A DNA stretch of 64,000 nucleotides from NCBI RefSeq assembly GCF_002128405.1, contig NZ_NETJ01000004.1:372001-436000 (forward strand), read 5' to 3'. The position numbers and the translations under genes are program-made. Positions 1 through 7,707 of the stretch are shown here, piece by piece (positions within the stretch are counted from its first letter, which is position 1; each line of letters begins with the position of its first letter). Origin of the DNA: Gottfriedia solisilvae. Its GTDB lineage: Bacteria > Bacillota > Bacilli > Bacillales > Bacillaceae_G. The notes below the pieces were generated by a model. The model was not told the DNA's origin and searched no databases. It was given only the letters and a program-made list of their open reading frames with translations.

Positions 1-458
1 ATTGCACTTGTTAACTGAGTTGTTAATTCAGCTATTTTTTGAGTAAATGATGACTGAGTTGCAGCATTTTGTTGTGATACGAATGTATCGAATTTAGAAC
101 CAAGAGTTGATGAATATGAGTTGAAAGCAGTTTGTAAACTAGCTACATGCTCATCAAGTTTAGCTTGAATTGCAGCTTGAGTTGCATTTGATTCAGTTTG
201 AGCTGCTGTATTCACTTCAGTTACTGCACTCGTTTTCTTTGCATTAGTTTCATTTTGAAGTGTAGTAAGTGCACTTGCTTTCGATAATCCTAATGCTGTT
301 GTAATTGTTGTTTGTGCTGCTTGGATACGTGCATCTGCCCAAATACCAAATTGTGTACCTGCGTTACTACTTGCAAATGCAACTCCTGTAGAACCTAATA
401 ATGTGGCTGATGCTAAGCCTACTGCAATTTTCCCTTTTAATGTAAGTACTTTTTTCAT
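1..458 (-). CDS. Secreted Ala/Thr/Gln-rich coiled-coil protein, 3' end outside the window
   Basis: The start codon is at 458 and 152 codons are visible with no stop, so the C-terminus lies beyond the window. Residues 1-29 form a clear signal peptide: MKKVLTLKGK, a hydrophobic core, and an AFA cleavage site. The mature part begins with a Q-F-G-I-W-A-D-A-R-I segment, then a long helical stretch rich in Ala, Thr, Gln and Ser with heptad-like spacing and no cysteines. The W-A-D-x-[KR]-I segment recurs at the same place in the proteins at 526-1179 and, more loosely, at 1836-2384, so I treat the three as a family. A 16-bp SinR-type operator (499-514) sits about 40 bp upstream, which suggests separate control from the upstream genes. 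I do not recognise a named family. A structural role in the biofilm matrix or cell surface is inference. Confidence 0.8.
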   Translation of the reverse strand, partial: MKKVLTLKGKIAVGLASATLLGSTGVAFASSNAGTQFGIWADARIQAAQTTITTALGLSKASALTTLQNETNAKKTSAVTEVNTAAQTESNATQAAIQAKLDEHVASLQTAFNSYSSTLGSKFDTFVSQQNAATQSSFTQKIAELTTQLTSA

Positions 459-498
459 TGCAAACTCTCCTTATTTATGTAATTTATATATTAGTACC

Positions 499-514
499 GT
501 TCTTTATAACGAAC
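499..514. promoter_or_regulatory. SinR-type operator (GTTCTTTATAACGAAC)
   Basis: Two inverted half-sites, GTTCTTT and (on the other strand) GTTCGTT, match or nearly match the known SinR heptamer GTTCTYT. The site lies between the coiled-coil gene ending at 526 and the one starting at 458, so it would act on the latter. Confidence 0.7.
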
Positions 515-525
515 GACGAAACATA

Positions 526-1179
526 TCAGTGTTCATTTTTTTCGATATTTTGAATGATGATTTCTAATACCAATGCTTTATCAAGTAAAAATTTTTTCAC
601 ATGACTGTCTTGTGATTGATCAGCCATACTTTTCAATTGATTAATTGTTTTCTTCGTCTTTTCTATTTCTTCGTTTACTAATAAATGAGCGTCTTCATAT
701 GAAGGAAAATCAACTTTATGAGTATCATCACTTGGAACTAATTGTGGATCTTCATAAATTGTATTTAATTCATTATGAATATTACCAGTTACTTCCTCAA
801 CAGCTAAGTCAAAATCTCCAGTTACTTTTTGTTTTTTCACTTTATATGAATTATCTAATCTTGATTCAAGAGATGAAAGTTCTTTCTGAATATCAGATAT
901 TACTTCTTTTTGAATTTTAGATTGAGAGTTTTCAATTTCTTTTAAAGTGTTTACGTTTAAACTAGTTACTTGCTTAATGATTGCTTCTTGTTCTTTATTT
1001 AAAGCTTTCTCTTGTTCAACATTTAGTTTACTTTTGACTAGATTTATTTTTCTATCGGCCCATTGAGTAAACAGTGTTTTTACATCTGTGTTAGCATACA
1101 CACTTCCCATACTTAATGCCATGGCAAGTCCAATGAATACACAAGCAAAAGCTCTTTTATAATTTAGTAGCCTCTTCAT
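526..1179 (-). CDS. Secreted coiled-coil protein with post-signal W-A-D-x-K-I motif
   Basis: The protein has 217 residues; the start is supported by AGAGGTGGGAAT before the ATG. Residues 1-29 are a signal peptide ending VYA. Just after it comes T-L-F-T-Q-W-A-D-R-K-I, matching the first gene of the window. The remainder (about 45-215) is a highly charged Lys/Glu/Asn/Gln-rich helical protein with no cysteine and no enzymatic motif. It follows the signal peptidase gene (21 bp gap) in a probable operon with the gene at 1836-2384. The SinR-type boxes at 2413-2455 would control it. No named family recognised. A matrix or surface protein role is inferred from the operator and the secretion signal only. 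Confidence 0.8.
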   Translation of the reverse strand: MKRLLNYKRAFACVFIGLAMALSMGSVYANTDVKTLFTQWADRKINLVKSKLNVEQEKALNKEQEAIIKQVTSLNVNTLKEIENSQSKIQKEVISDIQKELSSLESRLDNSYKVKKQKVTGDFDLAVEEVTGNIHNELNTIYEDPQLVPSDDTHKVDFPSYEDAHLLVNEEIEKTKKTINQLKSMADQSQDSHVKKFLLDKALVLEIIIQNIEKNEH

Positions 1180-1200
1180 ATTCCCACCTCTTAATCAATA

Positions 1201-1770
1201 TTATTGGAGTACCAATGGTTTAGGAATACTATGGAATGGTAGTAATGAATAAACAACATATCCTTTAATGAAGTTAACTGAGATTGGTCCAACACTTGGG
1301 TCTCTACTATCTAGGCTTTCTCCCGGTGTACGATTATCTCCCATAACAAATACTGAACCATCAGGTATAGTTTGCTCTGCCAAATCAGTGGATTTGCCTA
1401 ATGCTATTACTTCCGGTATTGGCTCATTATTCACATATACAATACCTTCTTGAATTTTCACTACATCACCAGCTACACCAATGATTCGTTTTACAATATC
1501 AATCCCTTGATCTGGTTGACTTATAATAGCAACATCTCCAAGCTTTGGCTCTTTATATAGTTTTGCTATTTTATTTACCAATATCAATCCACCATCTTGA
1601 AAAGTAGGATTCATTGAATTGCCACTTACTTTCGTTAATCCAATTACATTATGGAAGATAAAAAACACAAATATTAATATAATAATATATTTAATCCAGC
1701 TTACTAGTTTACTAGTAAATTTTTCAGTACTTTCATTTAATTGAACACTACTCATATTAATCTGGCTCAT
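1201..1770 (-). CDS. Type I signal peptidase (S26, prokaryotic P-type)
   Basis: The protein has 189 residues with one N-terminal membrane anchor (about 25-45). Family boxes are visible in order: S-G-N-S-M-N-P-T with the catalytic Ser (about residue 52), I-V-K-R-I-I-G with the catalytic Lys, and V-M-G-D-N-R followed by S-x-D-S-R. The Ser/Lys dyad makes this the ordinary bacterial type (SipS/SipT-like), unlike the SipW-type enzyme at 36966-37478. It removes signal peptides on the outer face of the membrane. Its place between two secreted coiled-coil genes, under shared SinR-type boxes, suggests a dedicated processing enzyme, as SipW is for TasA; that link is inference. RBS AGGAGAACCAT precedes the ATG. 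Confidence 0.93.
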   Translation of the reverse strand: MSQINMSSVQLNESTEKFTSKLVSWIKYIIILIFVFFIFHNVIGLTKVSGNSMNPTFQDGGLILVNKIAKLYKEPKLGDVAIISQPDQGIDIVKRIIGVAGDVVKIQEGIVYVNNEPIPEVIALGKSTDLAEQTIPDGSVFVMGDNRTPGESLDSRDPSVGPISVNFIKGYVVYSLLPFHSIPKPLVLQ

Positions 1771-1835
1771 ATGGTTCTCCTATTTGTTTAATTTTATTGA
1801 TTGTCTTTATTTGAATACTCTATGGCGTGTTCTTC

Positions 1836-2384
1836 TTAATTTTTCGGTTTATCCTTCGATTGATCATCTTGTTCTTTTGAATCGTCAATTGATTGTTCAT
1901 TCTCATTTTTTGAATCATTTAACTGATCATCAGATTTTTTATTATCTTTGTCTTTTTTTATTTCTTCCATTTGAGCTTCGGTAGATTGTTCAATTTCTTC
2001 TTTTACCTTATTTTTATCTTCACTATTCTTCTTGATTATTTCTTCCTCTAGCTCTTTCCTCTTTTGCTCGATCGCCAGTTGAATTTCCGCGTTTTTTTGT
2101 TCTGAATAAAGAACGATTTCTGAAGCAGAAGTTTCAATATCAGTTCGAATTTGTTCTATTAACTTCGCTTTCTCCACTTCAGTTTTTACGATAGCTGCCT
2201 CGGTAATCTTGTTTTTTTCTTCTGTTATTTTTGTTTGGTACCAGTTAGATAGTAAAGTAGATACATCAGCTTCACCAAAAGCAATACTTGTGGATGATAC
2301 TACAATCGCACCAGCTGCTATCATACTAACAATAATTTTAGTTTTCTTTGATTGTTTTTTATGTTTTTTCTTCCGGGTAATCAT
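1836..2384 (-). CDS. Secreted, strongly charged coiled-coil protein (first gene of SinR-box operon)
   Basis: The protein has 182 residues. The N-terminus is very basic (ITRKKKHKKQSKK), followed by a hydrophobic segment and an AFG/GEA junction typical of a signal peptide. The motif T-L-L-S-N-W-Y-Q-T-K-I follows directly and resembles the segment in the two neighbouring secreted proteins. Residues about 55-140 are a Glu/Lys/Ile-rich coiled coil; residues 140-182 are a disordered Asp/Ser/Lys/Gln tail. There is no sortase motif. RBS AAAGGGG precedes the start. A sigma-A promoter with two SinR-type boxes lies immediately upstream. Function unknown; an exported filament or matrix component is plausible. 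Confidence 0.8.
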   Translation of the reverse strand: MITRKKKHKKQSKKTKIIVSMIAAGAIVVSSTSIAFGEADVSTLLSNWYQTKITEEKNKITEAAIVKTEVEKAKLIEQIRTDIETSASEIVLYSEQKNAEIQLAIEQKRKELEEEIIKKNSEDKNKVKEEIEQSTEAQMEEIKKDKDNKKSDDQLNDSKNENEQSIDDSKEQDDQSKDKPKN

Positions 2385-2412
2385 TTAGTATTTACCCCTT
2401 TCATCTCATTAT

Positions 2413-2472
2413 GTTCTTTATAATGAACAACCTCACAAGCTTCATTATATAGAACGAATTTCCTAATTACAA
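2413..2472 (-). promoter_or_regulatory. Promoter with two SinR-type operators for the coiled-coil/signal peptidase operon
   Basis: On the minus strand TTGTAA (2472-2467) and TATAAT (2449-2444) are separated by 17 bp. One box (GTTCTATATAATGAAG, 2455-2440) covers the -10 hexamer. A second (GTTCTTTATAATGAAC, 2413-2428) lies just downstream of the expected start point. Both fit repression of initiation. Confidence 0.7.
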
Positions 2473-2555
2473 CACCTTTATTCCAAATAAAATAAAACAA
2501 ATATCGACTTTTTCAAATCATTCTTTGTAGAAAATTGATAAAAAAAGAGACCTGC

Positions 2556-2654
2556 CTAGGCTATTCGTACATCATTTAACCTCTCTTCATATAGGCGAAA
2601 GTCCTCATATAATTGGTGTTGTATGGGACCTAAAAAATAAAGTTCCTTAATCAT
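2556..2654 (-). CDS. Possible small protein, 32 aa
   Basis: A short frame begins with an ATG after GCAGGTGTGG and encodes MIKELYFLGPIQHQLYEDF and then a charged end. It is rich in Tyr, Leu and Glu and predicted helical. It is the only sensible coding frame in the 460-bp gap between the coiled-coil operon and sinI. I recognise no family. It may be a remnant of a larger gene. Confidence 0.3.
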   Translation of the reverse strand: MIKELYFLGPIQHQLYEDFRLYEERLNDVRIA

Positions 2655-2843
2655 AGGTCCACACCTGCAATCGTTTTTTTATATCCTACTGAATGCATAT
2701 TGAATCAATTTCCCCACATTTTCTAAGAATGATTTATAATCATTCAACGTATAAATAAACTATGGGTCAATACTTGTCCATTTTTATTTAAAATATGATT
2801 GAATTATGTAGGCTCATATTTAGATTTTTAGGAGGAAGATTGT

Positions 2844-2981
2844 ATGAAAGAAAGTTTACTAGACAATTCAAATGAACCTAGCTGGTTAGATTTGATATTA
2901 GACTGTATTGATGCGGGTATCTCGCCATCTGAAGTTCAAGCATTTCTAACACAATCATCTTCTTCTGTAAAACGAGTCTAG
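2844..2981 (+). CDS. sinI: SinI-type anti-repressor
   Basis: This 45-residue protein has a strong RBS (TTAGGAGGAAGATTGT then ATG). The central W-L-D-L-I-L-D-C-I-D-A-G-I-S-P-S-E-V-Q-A-F-L matches the SinI/SinR dimerisation helices: Trp, the acidic-Ala-Gly turn, I-S-P-x-E-V, then an aromatic-Leu. SinI family proteins lack a DNA-binding domain and sequester SinR through this segment, relieving repression of matrix genes. In B. subtilis sinI lies directly before sinR. Here a 2.2-kb gene and two terminators separate them. A Rho-independent terminator follows at 3016-3064, so it is probably monocistronic. Confidence 0.85.
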   Translation: MKESLLDNSNEPSWLDLILDCIDAGISPSEVQAFLTQSSSSVKRV

Positions 2982-3015
2982 CTGAAAATAATTACATAAT
3001 AAAATATGAAATAGT

Positions 3016-3064
3016 AAACCCTATCAACGTTTCCTAAGAAAGGAAACATTGATGGGTTTTTTTA
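3016..3064 (+). terminator. Rho-independent terminator after sinI
   Basis: A long, slightly bulged stem (AAACCC...GTTTCC with GGAAAC...GGGTTT) is followed by a T run. It closes the sinI transcript before the next gene. Confidence 0.85.
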
Positions 3065-3119
3065 TTTAATTACTTTTAAATTATTCAACTTTTAAAACTT
3101 CCACTTTTCTACTATCACA

Positions 3120-3147
3120 TTGATAGACTTGTCCCATACTATACTAT
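3120..3147 (+). promoter_or_regulatory. Candidate sigma-A promoter of the beta-helix protein gene
   Basis: TTGATA and TACTAT are separated by 16 bp, 35 bp upstream of the TTG start at 3183. No SinR-type box is visible here. Confidence 0.4.
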
Positions 3148-3182
3148 ATAAATAATTAAATACAATTGGAGATGTTTATTAG

Positions 3183-5414
3183 TTGAAAAAAATGCTTCTA
3201 CTCTTCATAAGCACTTTATTATTAATAGCTGTTGTTGTAGTTCAAGTAGTTGCAATTAAAGATCCCCTAAATTTCACACCAAAAACCTCTAAAATTGCTA
3301 AATCTAAGTTAAGTAGTATTAAGTCCCTTTCGTTTAATTTACCAAATTATAGTTTCAGCAATATCAACCAAACCACACAAGTGAAAGTAACAGCTACTTA
3401 TACAAATCTAACGAAAAAAGATGTAACAAATTTAGTAACATACTCTATCTCAAATAATATGATTGCAACGATTAGTAATTCAGGCCTAATTACAGCCAAA
3501 AATAACGGTTTAGCTACAGTTACAGCTACTCTAAATGGTGTAAAAGCCACTAGCACGATTACGGTCAACAGTTCTTCAGTCAAAGAACTTGTCTCATTAT
3601 CTGTTATACCTAATTCAATTGACTTAAAAATCAATGAGTCCAAATCTCTAGCTGTTCAAGCGAATTATTCTGATCAATCGGTTGCAAATGTTACAACTAA
3701 CAGCCAATATTCTTCCTCAAATCCAAATATTGCATCAATTAATGTTAATGGTGTCATAACAGCCATTAATCCCGGTTCTGCTACAATTTCTATTAGCTAT
3801 GGAGGAAAAACACAATCTGTATTAGTAACTGTAACAGCTTTAGATACAAATCAAGTGAATGTCAAAAATTTTGGCGCAGTCGGTAACGGTAGCTCAGACG
3901 ACACAGCTGCTTTTCAATCAGCTATCGATTATCTAGGTTCTAGGGGTGGAGGGAATGTGTATATTCCTGCGGGAACGTACAGTTTACGTCCAATCTATCT
4001 AAAACCATTTGTAAATATAGTCGGTGAAAATCGTGATACCGTTACACTAAAACTATCTGATACAAGTGGCTCAGGTTACTATCGTGTCATTAACATGGCA
4101 AATGATACAAAAGTACAAAATATCACATGTGATGGCAATGCGCTTAAACATCCAGATGGAATCGAGCATATGCATTGTATCTTTGCATTCGATGCGGACC
4201 GTATTGTTATTGATAACAATCGATTAAAAAATGCGGTTGCAGATGGTATCTCAATTTCAGGATCTACTGCAGCAAGTGATAATGTCACAATTTCAAACAA
4301 TATTTTAGAAAATAATGGACGTTCTAATATTGTTATAGAACAAGTAAATCATTTAAAAATCTACAATAATATTAGTACAAATACTTTGGGACGACCGGCT
4401 CTACACTTCGAGCCATGGGAAGAAATGAATTTTGATGATGCGAAAATTTACAACAACACTTTTACATCAAATGCATCCAATGGTGACTACTGCGTCCAAC
4501 TTGAAGGCGGAAAAAATGATAACAATTATTTTAATCATGTAGAATTCAATAATAATACCGTCAATTGTCCAACAGGCAGATTCCTAGTGATGGAGACAAA
4601 TGGTGCAAAAATTTTTGATAATAAATTAAACGTTAGTCAAATTTTTGTTTGGATTAAAAATAAGGATCTCGAAATCTACAGAAATACAATCAATTCAGCA
4701 GACGGATTTAGAATCGAGGGCACTTGGGGAATAAATTCAATTAATACACAAATTTACGATAACACTGTTTCGGCAACTGGGGACGCCGTTTCTATTATAG
4801 CTGGATCAGAAAAAACAACTTTTTCAAGAAACGCATTTACAGGTAATGGTCAGGGGGCAGCCGCTTATACTTTTGCTACTGTAACAGATATCAAAGATAC
4901 GTCTTTCATTGATAATACGTTTACAAATTTCGAAGTCGGAATTATTACGGATTATTATGACGTTCTAAAAATAGATGGATTACTCGTTCGCGGCAATACG
5001 TTTAAGAACACTAGTTACTATTCTCTTTATATAAAAGGGACGACAAAAAATGTGACAGTAGATCAAAACACCATCACTAATTCTTCCGGTGTTTTCATTA
5101 CTGTACAAGATGGACCTATGGCGAACATATCCATTACAAATAATACGATATCAGGTGGAAAAAATGGTATTTTCCAAACTTCAAGCGGTACAAAAGGCTC
5201 CTTAAATGGATTATTGATTACAGGAAATCGCATTTCAAACACTACTGATCCAGGTGACACATGGCATACTGGTGCAGCAATTGAATTAAACAAAAACTCA
5301 ACGATCCCAACAAATGTATCAATTACTAATAATACGTTAACTGCAAACGTTGTTAATAAGATTACTGTACCAAGTGTATTACTTCCTTATGTTAAAAATA
5401 ATATCTTTAATTAA
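3183..5414 (+). CDS. Secreted protein with two bacterial Ig-like domains and a pectate-lyase-type beta-helix
   Basis: The protein has 743 residues, with a TTG start after TTGGAGATG. Residues 1-25 form a signal peptide or N-terminal anchor. Two Big_2-like Ig domains follow (about 45-130 and 133-216), each ending in the typical A-T-I/V-T-V-T strand. The catalytic-type module starts at about 226 with V-x-N-F-G-A-V-G-N-G-x-x-D-D-T-A-A-F-Q, the hallmark of the pectate lyase 3 / glycosyl hydrolase 28-like N-terminal region. It continues as a right-handed beta-helix with many N-N-T/I-S-N-N rungs. Family members cleave or bind acidic or complex polysaccharides. Sitting between sinI and sinR, it could remodel or degrade the exopolysaccharide made by the eps operon; that is inference. 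Substrate unknown. It has its own terminator downstream. Confidence 0.85.
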   Translation: MKKMLLLFISTLLLIAVVVVQVVAIKDPLNFTPKTSKIAKSKLSSIKSLSFNLPNYSFSNINQTTQVKVTATYTNLTKKDVTNLVTYSISNNMIATISNSGLITAKNNGLATVTATLNGVKATSTITVNSSSVKELVSLSVIPNSIDLKINESKSLAVQANYSDQSVANVTTNSQYSSSNPNIASINVNGVITAINPGSATISISYGGKTQSVLVTVTALDTNQVNVKNFGAVGNGSSDDTAAFQSAIDYLGSRGGGNVYIPAGTYSLRPIYLKPFVNIVGENRDTVTLKLSDTSGSGYYRVINMANDTKVQNITCDGNALKHPDGIEHMHCIFAFDADRIVIDNNRLKNAVADGISISGSTAASDNVTISNNILENNGRSNIVIEQVNHLKIYNNISTNTLGRPALHFEPWEEMNFDDAKIYNNTFTSNASNGDYCVQLEGGKNDNNYFNHVEFNNNTVNCPTGRFLVMETNGAKIFDNKLNVSQIFVWIKNKDLEIYRNTINSADGFRIEGTWGINSINTQIYDNTVSATGDAVSIIAGSEKTTFSRNAFTGNGQGAAAYTFATVTDIKDTSFIDNTFTNFEVGIITDYYDVLKIDGLLVRGNTFKNTSYYSLYIKGTTKNVTVDQNTITNSSGVFITVQDGPMANISITNNTISGGKNGIFQTSSGTKGSLNGLLITGNRISNTTDPGDTWHTGAAIELNKNSTIPTNVSITNNTLTANVVNKITVPSVLLPYVKNNIFN

Positions 5415-5477
5415 CAAACAAATAAGACAAGCCTCGTCCCTTTTATCTTTCAGTTTAGCAATCACTTCATTTCAAAG

Positions 5478-5512
5478 AACAAGCGAATCCTAAATTGATT
5501 CGCTTGTTTTCA
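5478..5512 (+). terminator. Rho-independent terminator
   Basis: A 12-bp perfect stem (AACAAGCGAATC / GATTCGCTTGTT) with a 7-nt loop and a T-rich tail ends the beta-helix protein transcript, so sinR needs its own promoter. Confidence 0.85.
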
Positions 5513-5600
5513 TTTTAATTCACATGAAATTTATTTAATTTACTCGAAACTTATATGATATACTTTTTTATTATAGCTAAAAAGATGTGGGGTAACATGT

Positions 5601-5921
5601 ATGATCGGAGAACGGATTAAAAAACTACGTTTACAACATGGAATGTCTTTAACGGAGCTTGCCGAACGAGCAGGTGTTGCTAAGTCTTATATTAGTTCAA
5701 TCGAACGTCAGCTTCAAACTAACCCTTCTATTCAAGTACTAGATAAAATATCAGAAGTTTTTAATACAACAGCAGAAAACCTACTTAAAGAAGATGATGA
5801 TGTAACCAATGTAATAGATTCGGAATGGATGACAATATTGCAGGAGGCTATTGATTCAGGAATTCCAAAAGAGGAGTTAAAAAAATTTATTGAATTTAAT
5901 AAGTTTAAACAAGGTAAATGA
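5601..5921 (+). CDS. sinR: SinR, repressor of biofilm matrix genes
   Basis: The protein has 106 residues. An N-terminal XRE helix-turn-helix (1-65) starts M-I-G-E-R-I-K-K-L-R and includes S-L-T-E-L-A-E-R-A-G-V-A-K-S-Y-I-S-S-I-E-R and T-N-P-S-I-Q, close to B. subtilis SinR. Residues about 72-102 are the SinI-type helical domain (D-S-E-W then A-I-D-S-G-I-P-K-E-E-L-K-K-F). SinR tetramers bind GTTCTYT heptamers and repress exopolysaccharide and matrix-protein operons; SinI relieves this. Around ten matching 16-bp sites are present in the window, supporting an active local regulon. The RBS is GTGGGGTAAC. Downstream a long hairpin separates it from the convergent LCP gene. Confidence 0.95.
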   Translation: MIGERIKKLRLQHGMSLTELAERAGVAKSYISSIERQLQTNPSIQVLDKISEVFNTTAENLLKEDDDVTNVIDSEWMTILQEAIDSGIPKEELKKFIEFNKFKQGK

Positions 5922-5923
5922 AA

Positions 5924-5979
5924 AAATAGTCCATAAAAAACCTACTAAAAATTTATTGGTAGGTTTTTATGGACTATTT
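5924..5979. terminator. Bidirectional terminator between sinR and the LCP gene
   Basis: A long near-perfect stem (AAATAGTCCATAAAAA then CCTAC, with the complementary arm) is rich in A on one side and T on the other, so it can end transcription from both convergent genes. Confidence 0.85.
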
Positions 5980-6018
5980 AGTATTAATAAACATTAGGAA
6001 TAATAGGATCTCCTATTT

Positions 6019-6930
6019 TCATTCTAATGAAAGTTGTTTACGTAACTCATTTGAAAGTGTAAGACGGTTTTTTTCTGGCACTTGGTAATAATAAATACCT
6101 TTGATTAGTTTTCCACTTCCTTGTAGTTGTTCTTGTTCAATATTTCCACTTGCTTGACGGTACTCTCTTTGAATTTTATAAATTTCTTGTATTGTAAAAT
6201 TTGTTACTAAATTGTTTTTAATCGATTTTAATATCTCATCATAACCTATTAAATTTTCTATCTTTGCTCCTTGCGTAATGACAGCTTCAATAATTTGCCG
6301 TTGTCTAGCTTCTCTTCCAAAATCACCATTCGGATCATCGTATCGCATACGAGTAAAACTAAGTGCATCGCTACCATTAAGAAAAAGGCTTCCTTTTTTA
6401 AAATGAACACCATCATTTGTAAAATCCAACGTATTATTAACCTTTACACCACCAATTGCATCTACCACATCTTTGAACCCTTCCATATTAACTTCCATAT
6501 AGTAGTCAATTGGTATATTTAAGAATTTTTCAACCGTATTAACCGTCATTTGTACGCCACCAAATGCATATGCATGATTAATTTTATCTATACGATTTTT
6601 ACCAACTATAAGGGTTCTCGTATCACGCGGAATACTAATTATCTTTGTTGTGTCATTGTTAGGATTAACTGTTAATAACATTAAAGAATCAGAACGTCCT
6701 CTATCACCTTCGCGTTTATCAACACCCAAAAGTAATACAGAAAACGGATCTTTTTCCACTACATTAATCGGTTCAACTCGTCTAACTGACTTCTTAATTG
6801 GTTGATAAATCACTTTAGATGTACTTACTACCTCATGATATATATACATTCCAAGTACTCCAACGATTAAAGCTAGACTGAGTAAAGTTAAACCCGCTTT
6901 TAACAAGATTTTTTTCCAATTCACGATCAT
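6019..6930 (-). CDS. LytR-CpsA-Psr (LCP) family glycopolymer transferase
   Basis: LCP enzymes transfer lipid-linked anionic polymers or polysaccharides onto peptidoglycan outside the cell. The protein has a short cytoplasmic N-terminus, one membrane helix (about 8-28) and the LCP domain: L-L-L-G-V-D then R-S-D-S-L-M-L-L-T-V, S-I-P-R-D-T-R and the later F-G-R-x-x-R-Q-R-Q segment, including the Arg residues that bind the pyrophosphate. The frame is open further upstream, but AAAAAGGGGC favours the ATG at 6930 or the GTG at 6924. A promoter with a SinR-type box in its spacer lies at 6999-7027, so the gene is probably expressed with the matrix genes. It may anchor the exopolysaccharide made by the eps operon to the wall; that link is inference. 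Confidence 0.93.
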   Translation of the reverse strand: MIVNWKKILLKAGLTLLSLALIVGVLGMYIYHEVVSTSKVIYQPIKKSVRRVEPINVVEKDPFSVLLLGVDKREGDRGRSDSLMLLTVNPNNDTTKIISIPRDTRTLIVGKNRIDKINHAYAFGGVQMTVNTVEKFLNIPIDYYMEVNMEGFKDVVDAIGGVKVNNTLDFTNDGVHFKKGSLFLNGSDALSFTRMRYDDPNGDFGREARQRQIIEAVITQGAKIENLIGYDEILKSIKNNLVTNFTIQEIYKIQREYRQASGNIEQEQLQGSGKLIKGIYYYQVPEKNRLTLSNELRKQLSLE

Positions 6931-6998
6931 ATGCCCCTTTTTCACTTGAAATTTGCAAATGAAAATAACCACTCTTTTATTAAATAAGTGGCATTATC

Positions 6999-7027
6999 AT
7001 TAGAAATTTATTCTTTATTAAGAACAA
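6999..7027 (-). promoter_or_regulatory. Promoter of the LCP gene with SinR-type box in the spacer
   Basis: Minus strand TTGTTC (7027-7022) and TCTAAT (7004-6999) are 17 bp apart. The box GTTCTTAATAAAGAAT (7025-7010) overlaps the -35 and fills the spacer. The same 16-mer occurs before the acyltransferase gene at 35536. Confidence 0.6.
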
Positions 7028-7053
7028 CGATGTGTAAGTGAATGTATTTTTGT

Positions 7054-7707
7054 TTATAAATTCAAGTATTTTATTATCTCTTCAACACTTTCCGCGATAA
7101 ATACATTTTTACTTGCACTTACTTCTTCTTTATTTTTAAACCCGAATCCATACGTTACAGCAATAAAGTCAATACCCACCTGTTCAGCACCAATCGCATC
7201 ATGCACACTATCACCGATTAAGACTACTTTAGATAAATCATTCTGTCTTAATTCGTTCAAACACATTAATATAATGTCAGATTTACTAAGCGTATCCATG
7301 TCATCAATTCCATTTATCGAGTCAATGTATATCGATAATTCGAAATTCATTAAAATCTCTTTCGCTAAATCATCTCTTTTTAAAGTTGCTACTCCGGTCT
7401 TATATTCTTTATCTTTTAATGCTTTTAATAATTCCTTTACAAACCCATAATGTTTTGCCTCATAAAGACCTTTTTCTTTATACCTTTGTCTATAAATTTC
7501 AACAGCTTCTCTCGCTTTACTCTCAGTAAAACCACATTCGCGAATAAAAGAGTGATAAGGTGACGGACCAATAAAACTTCTTTGTTGTTCGCTTGTTAAT
7601 TCTGAAACTCCCATTTTACTAGCGGTATAACTTGCACCCACCATTATTCCCTCGGAAGTATCTAATAATGTTCCATCTAAGTCAAAAATTACAGTGGAAT
7701 ATTTCAT
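7054..7707 (-). CDS. HAD-superfamily phosphatase (ulosonate operon)
   Basis: The protein has 217 residues, with a helical cap and all HAD motifs: D-L-D-G-T-L-L-D near residue 10, A-T-L-K (motif II Thr), a Lys at L-S-K-S-D and V-L-I-G-D-S-V-H-D-A (motif IV). It resembles phosphoglycolate-phosphatase-like HAD-IA enzymes. It overlaps the aldolase gene upstream by 4 bp, so the two are translationally coupled. In Kdo and sialic-acid-type pathways a HAD phosphatase removes the phosphate from the freshly condensed 8- or 9-phosphate sugar, and this position suggests the same job; the substrate is inferred, not shown. This is the last gene of the operon. Confidence 0.85.
   Translation of the reverse strand: MKYSTVIFDLDGTLLDTSEGIMVGASYTASKMGVSELTSEQQRSFIGPSPYHSFIRECGFTESKAREAVEIYRQRYKEKGLYEAKHYGFVKELLKALKDKEYKTGVATLKRDDLAKEILMNFELSIYIDSINGIDDMDTLSKSDIILMCLNELRQNDLSKVVLIGDSVHDAIGAEQVGIDFIAVTYGFGFKNKEEVSASKNVFIAESVEEIIKYLNL

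Noticed and set aside
2774-2780. Possible Spo0A box (TTGTCCA) upstream of sinI
   Set aside because: Only the first five bases fit the TTGTCGAA consensus and it occurs again by chance at 3129; too weak to call, although sinI is Spo0A-controlled in B. subtilis.
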